The position numbers and the translations under genes were made by a program. Of a stretch of 64,000 nucleotides of DNA, positions 62,648 to 64,000 are shown piece by piece; positions within the stretch are counted from its first letter, which is position 1; every line of letters begins with the position of its first letter. The stretch is from an uncultured Acetatifactor sp. (GTDB taxonomy: Bacteria; Bacillota; Clostridia; Lachnospirales; Lachnospiraceae). Where the stretch lies: assembly GCA_934402315.1 (NCBI GenBank), contig CAKRTS010000013.1:44161-108160 (forward strand). The letters are read 5' to 3'. Under the pieces are notes generated by a model. That model ran no database searches and had not been told where the DNA came from. It worked only from the letters and a program-made list of their open reading frames with translations.

Positions 62648-63877
62648 ATGCAGTCAGAACAGCAGAAGACAGAGAAAGAGCAGAGAGCTAAGAAGAATAG
62701 CACGCCTAAGGTGCGCAAAGATACATCAAAGAAGGTCTGCCCGGTGGCGGGAAAGTGCGGCGGCTGCCAGTGGATCAACAGGGAGTATGCGGAGCAGCTG
62801 AAGGCGAAGGAGACGAGGTTCCGCAAGCTGATGGAGCCGTACTGTAAGCCGGAGCCGATTATTGGCATGGAGCAGCCGACACATTACCGGAATAAGGTAC
62901 ATGCAGCGTTTGGCGAGGACAGGCGGCACAATGTGATCTCCGGCATCTATGAGGCGAACAGTCATAGAATTGTGCCGGTGGACAGCTGCCTGATTGAAAA
63001 TAAAAAGGCGGATGAGATCATTGTCTCTATCCGCGGCTTGCTGCGCTCCTTTAAAATCCGTCCCTATAACGAGGACACAGGCTACGGTCTGCTTCGGCAT
63101 GTCCTTGTCCGTGTCGGTCATGTCTCGGGAGAAATTATGGTTGTGCTGGTGCTCGGTTCCCCGATCATGCCCTCCAAAAATAATTTTGTCAAAGCGCTGC
63201 GAAAGCTCCATCCCGAGATTACTACCGTGGTTGTCAATGTAAATGACCGCGGAACCAGTATGGTGCTGGGCGATAAGGAGCAGGTTCTCTACGGCAAGGG
63301 ATATATTGAAGATGAGTTGTGCGGCAGGAAATTCCGCATTTCGCCGAAATCCTTTTATCAGGTGAATCCGGTTCAGACGGAAAAGTTATATAACAAGGCG
63401 ATGTGCTATGCCGGGCTGACGGGAAGAGAGGTTCTTGTGGATGCATATTGCGGCACAGGAACCATAGGCATTATCGCAGCGGATAAGGCGGGTAAGGTTA
63501 TCGGTGTGGAGCTGAACGGCGATGCTGTCAGGGATGCGCGGAACAATGCGCGGATGAACCAGATCAGCAATATAGAGTTCTACCAGAATGATGCCGGAAA
63601 ATTTTTGGTGGAGATGGCGGAGCAGAAAGCAGAAGTGGATGTTGTCATGATGGACCCGCCCCGCAGCGGAAGCACGGAGGCATTTCTGGACGCGGTGGCG
63701 ACGATAAAACCGAAGAGAGTGGTCTATGTCTCCTGCAATCCCGACACGCTGGTAAGGGATCTGAAATACCTGACGAAGAAGGGCTATCAGGTGAAAAAAT
63801 GTGTGGCAGTAGATATGTTTCCGTTCACGGAAAATTGTGAGGCAGTGGTGCAGCTGCAGTATCAACCCAAGAAGTAA
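62648..63877 (+). CDS. rlmD: 23S rRNA (uracil-C5)-methyltransferase, RlmD/TrmA family
   Basis: The protein has 409 aa. A Lys/Glu-rich start of ~30 residues is followed by Fe-S cysteines at 31, 37 and 40 (Cys-Pro-Val-Ala-Gly-Lys-Cys-Gly-Gly-Cys) and a fourth in Val-Asp-Ser-Cys. The methyltransferase shows Val-Asp-Ala-Tyr-Cys-Gly-Thr-Gly-Thr-Ile-Gly, Met-Asp-Pro-Pro-Arg-Ser-Gly, and the nucleophile Cys in Tyr-Val-Ser-Cys-Asn-Pro. It has no TRAM domain at the front, unlike E. coli RlmD. It should make 5-methyluridine in rRNA; which position (U747 or U1939 type) cannot be told. AGAGAGGAAG precedes the ATG. Bases 63878-64000 show no convincing gene. Confidence 0.93.
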   Translation: MQSEQQKTEKEQRAKKNSTPKVRKDTSKKVCPVAGKCGGCQWINREYAEQLKAKETRFRKLMEPYCKPEPIIGMEQPTHYRNKVHAAFGEDRRHNVISGIYEANSHRIVPVDSCLIENKKADEIIVSIRGLLRSFKIRPYNEDTGYGLLRHVLVRVGHVSGEIMVVLVLGSPIMPSKNNFVKALRKLHPEITTVVVNVNDRGTSMVLGDKEQVLYGKGYIEDELCGRKFRISPKSFYQVNPVQTEKLYNKAMCYAGLTGREVLVDAYCGTGTIGIIAADKAGKVIGVELNGDAVRDARNNARMNQISNIEFYQNDAGKFLVEMAEQKAEVDVVMMDPPRSGSTEAFLDAVATIKPKRVVYVSCNPDTLVRDLKYLTKKGYQVKKCVAVDMFPFTENCEAVVQLQYQPKK

Positions 63878-64000
63878 CCAAATGAAAGCACAACAGCCTG
63901 TGGCACAATCATGAGGAGGCTTTAAGTTTGAAACAAATAAGTAGAAAACAACCAAGAAATAAAGGGCATAGCAAATAAACCACCTAATCAGCTGGCTTTT

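Noticed and set aside
63928..63978. 16-codon ORF from TTG 63928 behind GAGGAGG
   Set aside because: Good spacing, but too short and basic to support as a gene; the window ends soon after.

Overview
The window looks like the chromosome of a Lachnospiraceae-type gut bacterium (Clostridia, Bacillota). The basis is family content and synteny: the Firmicutes block rho-rpmE-yqhQ-prmC-prfA, a T-box in front of thrS, an infC-rpmI-rplT operon with its own leader, a DUF1540 protein, many lipoproteins, and a carbohydrate-rich gene set (GH51, GH2, uronate catabolism). Base composition is moderate for most of the window; about 61.5-62.5 kb and the two transposons look more AT-rich or otherwise different by eye. 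No function here was confirmed by a database search.

Layout. 0-4 kb: the end of a small antitoxin-like gene, a decayed segment, a GNAT gene coupled to a large protein with a calpain-like C-terminal domain, and a broken CD3324-type gene. 4.2-9.2 kb: a sigma-70/ECF-type gene cut in two by a 3.34-kb transposon (DUF6431 protein, DDE integrase, AAA ATPase, small passenger); target duplication and terminal repeats are visible. 9.4-24.8 kb: an Rpn-family gene with its start site folded into a hairpin, GH51 arabinofuranosidase, YqeY, citrate synthase, a chemoreceptor-TetR operon, an Mbeg1-like protein, a class I amidotransferase-like hydrolase, YfhO, an FAD protein, purC and mazG. 23.9-29.7 kb: an AraC regulator diverging from kduI-kduD-rpiB-eda(VOC)-kdgK, a complete route from unsaturated-uronate product to pyruvate and glyceraldehyde-3-phosphate. 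29.8-34.8 kb: a solute-binding lipoprotein, a GH3 protein lacking its catalytic residues, and an HD-GYP phosphodiesterase. 34.8-40.2 kb: tRNA-Gly and the rho-to-prfA block. 40.3-46.8 kb: a dehydratase-related Fe-S protein, an AraC-GGDEF fusion, a cyclophilin lipoprotein, an IS110 element and a CarD-like regulator. 46.8-51.8 kb: T-box-thrS, DUF1540, infC-rpmI-rplT and a HAD phosphatase. 51.9-64 kb: tRNA-Gly, a MalT-like LuxR regulator, a lipoprotein, uxuA, tRNA-Asn, pepD, lacZ, an unusual tRNA-Pro(AGG), an AT-rich segment with a membrane protein, and a uracil-5 rRNA methyltransferase.

The sugar genes fit together. KduI/KduD/KdgK/Eda process the product of pectin or glycosaminoglycan lyases, UxuA feeds glucuronate-derived mannonate into the same 2-keto-3-deoxygluconate pool, and the GH51 and GH2 enzymes trim arabinose and galactose side chains. 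Sites resembling LacI/CcpA operators sit at the kdu and lacZ promoters. The most unusual features are the sigma gene split by a transposon, the AraC-GGDEF fusion, the calpain-like protein, the apparent GH3 pseudoenzyme, the self-occluding Rpn start site, the structured 3' tail of the IS110 element, and tRNA-Pro(AGG).
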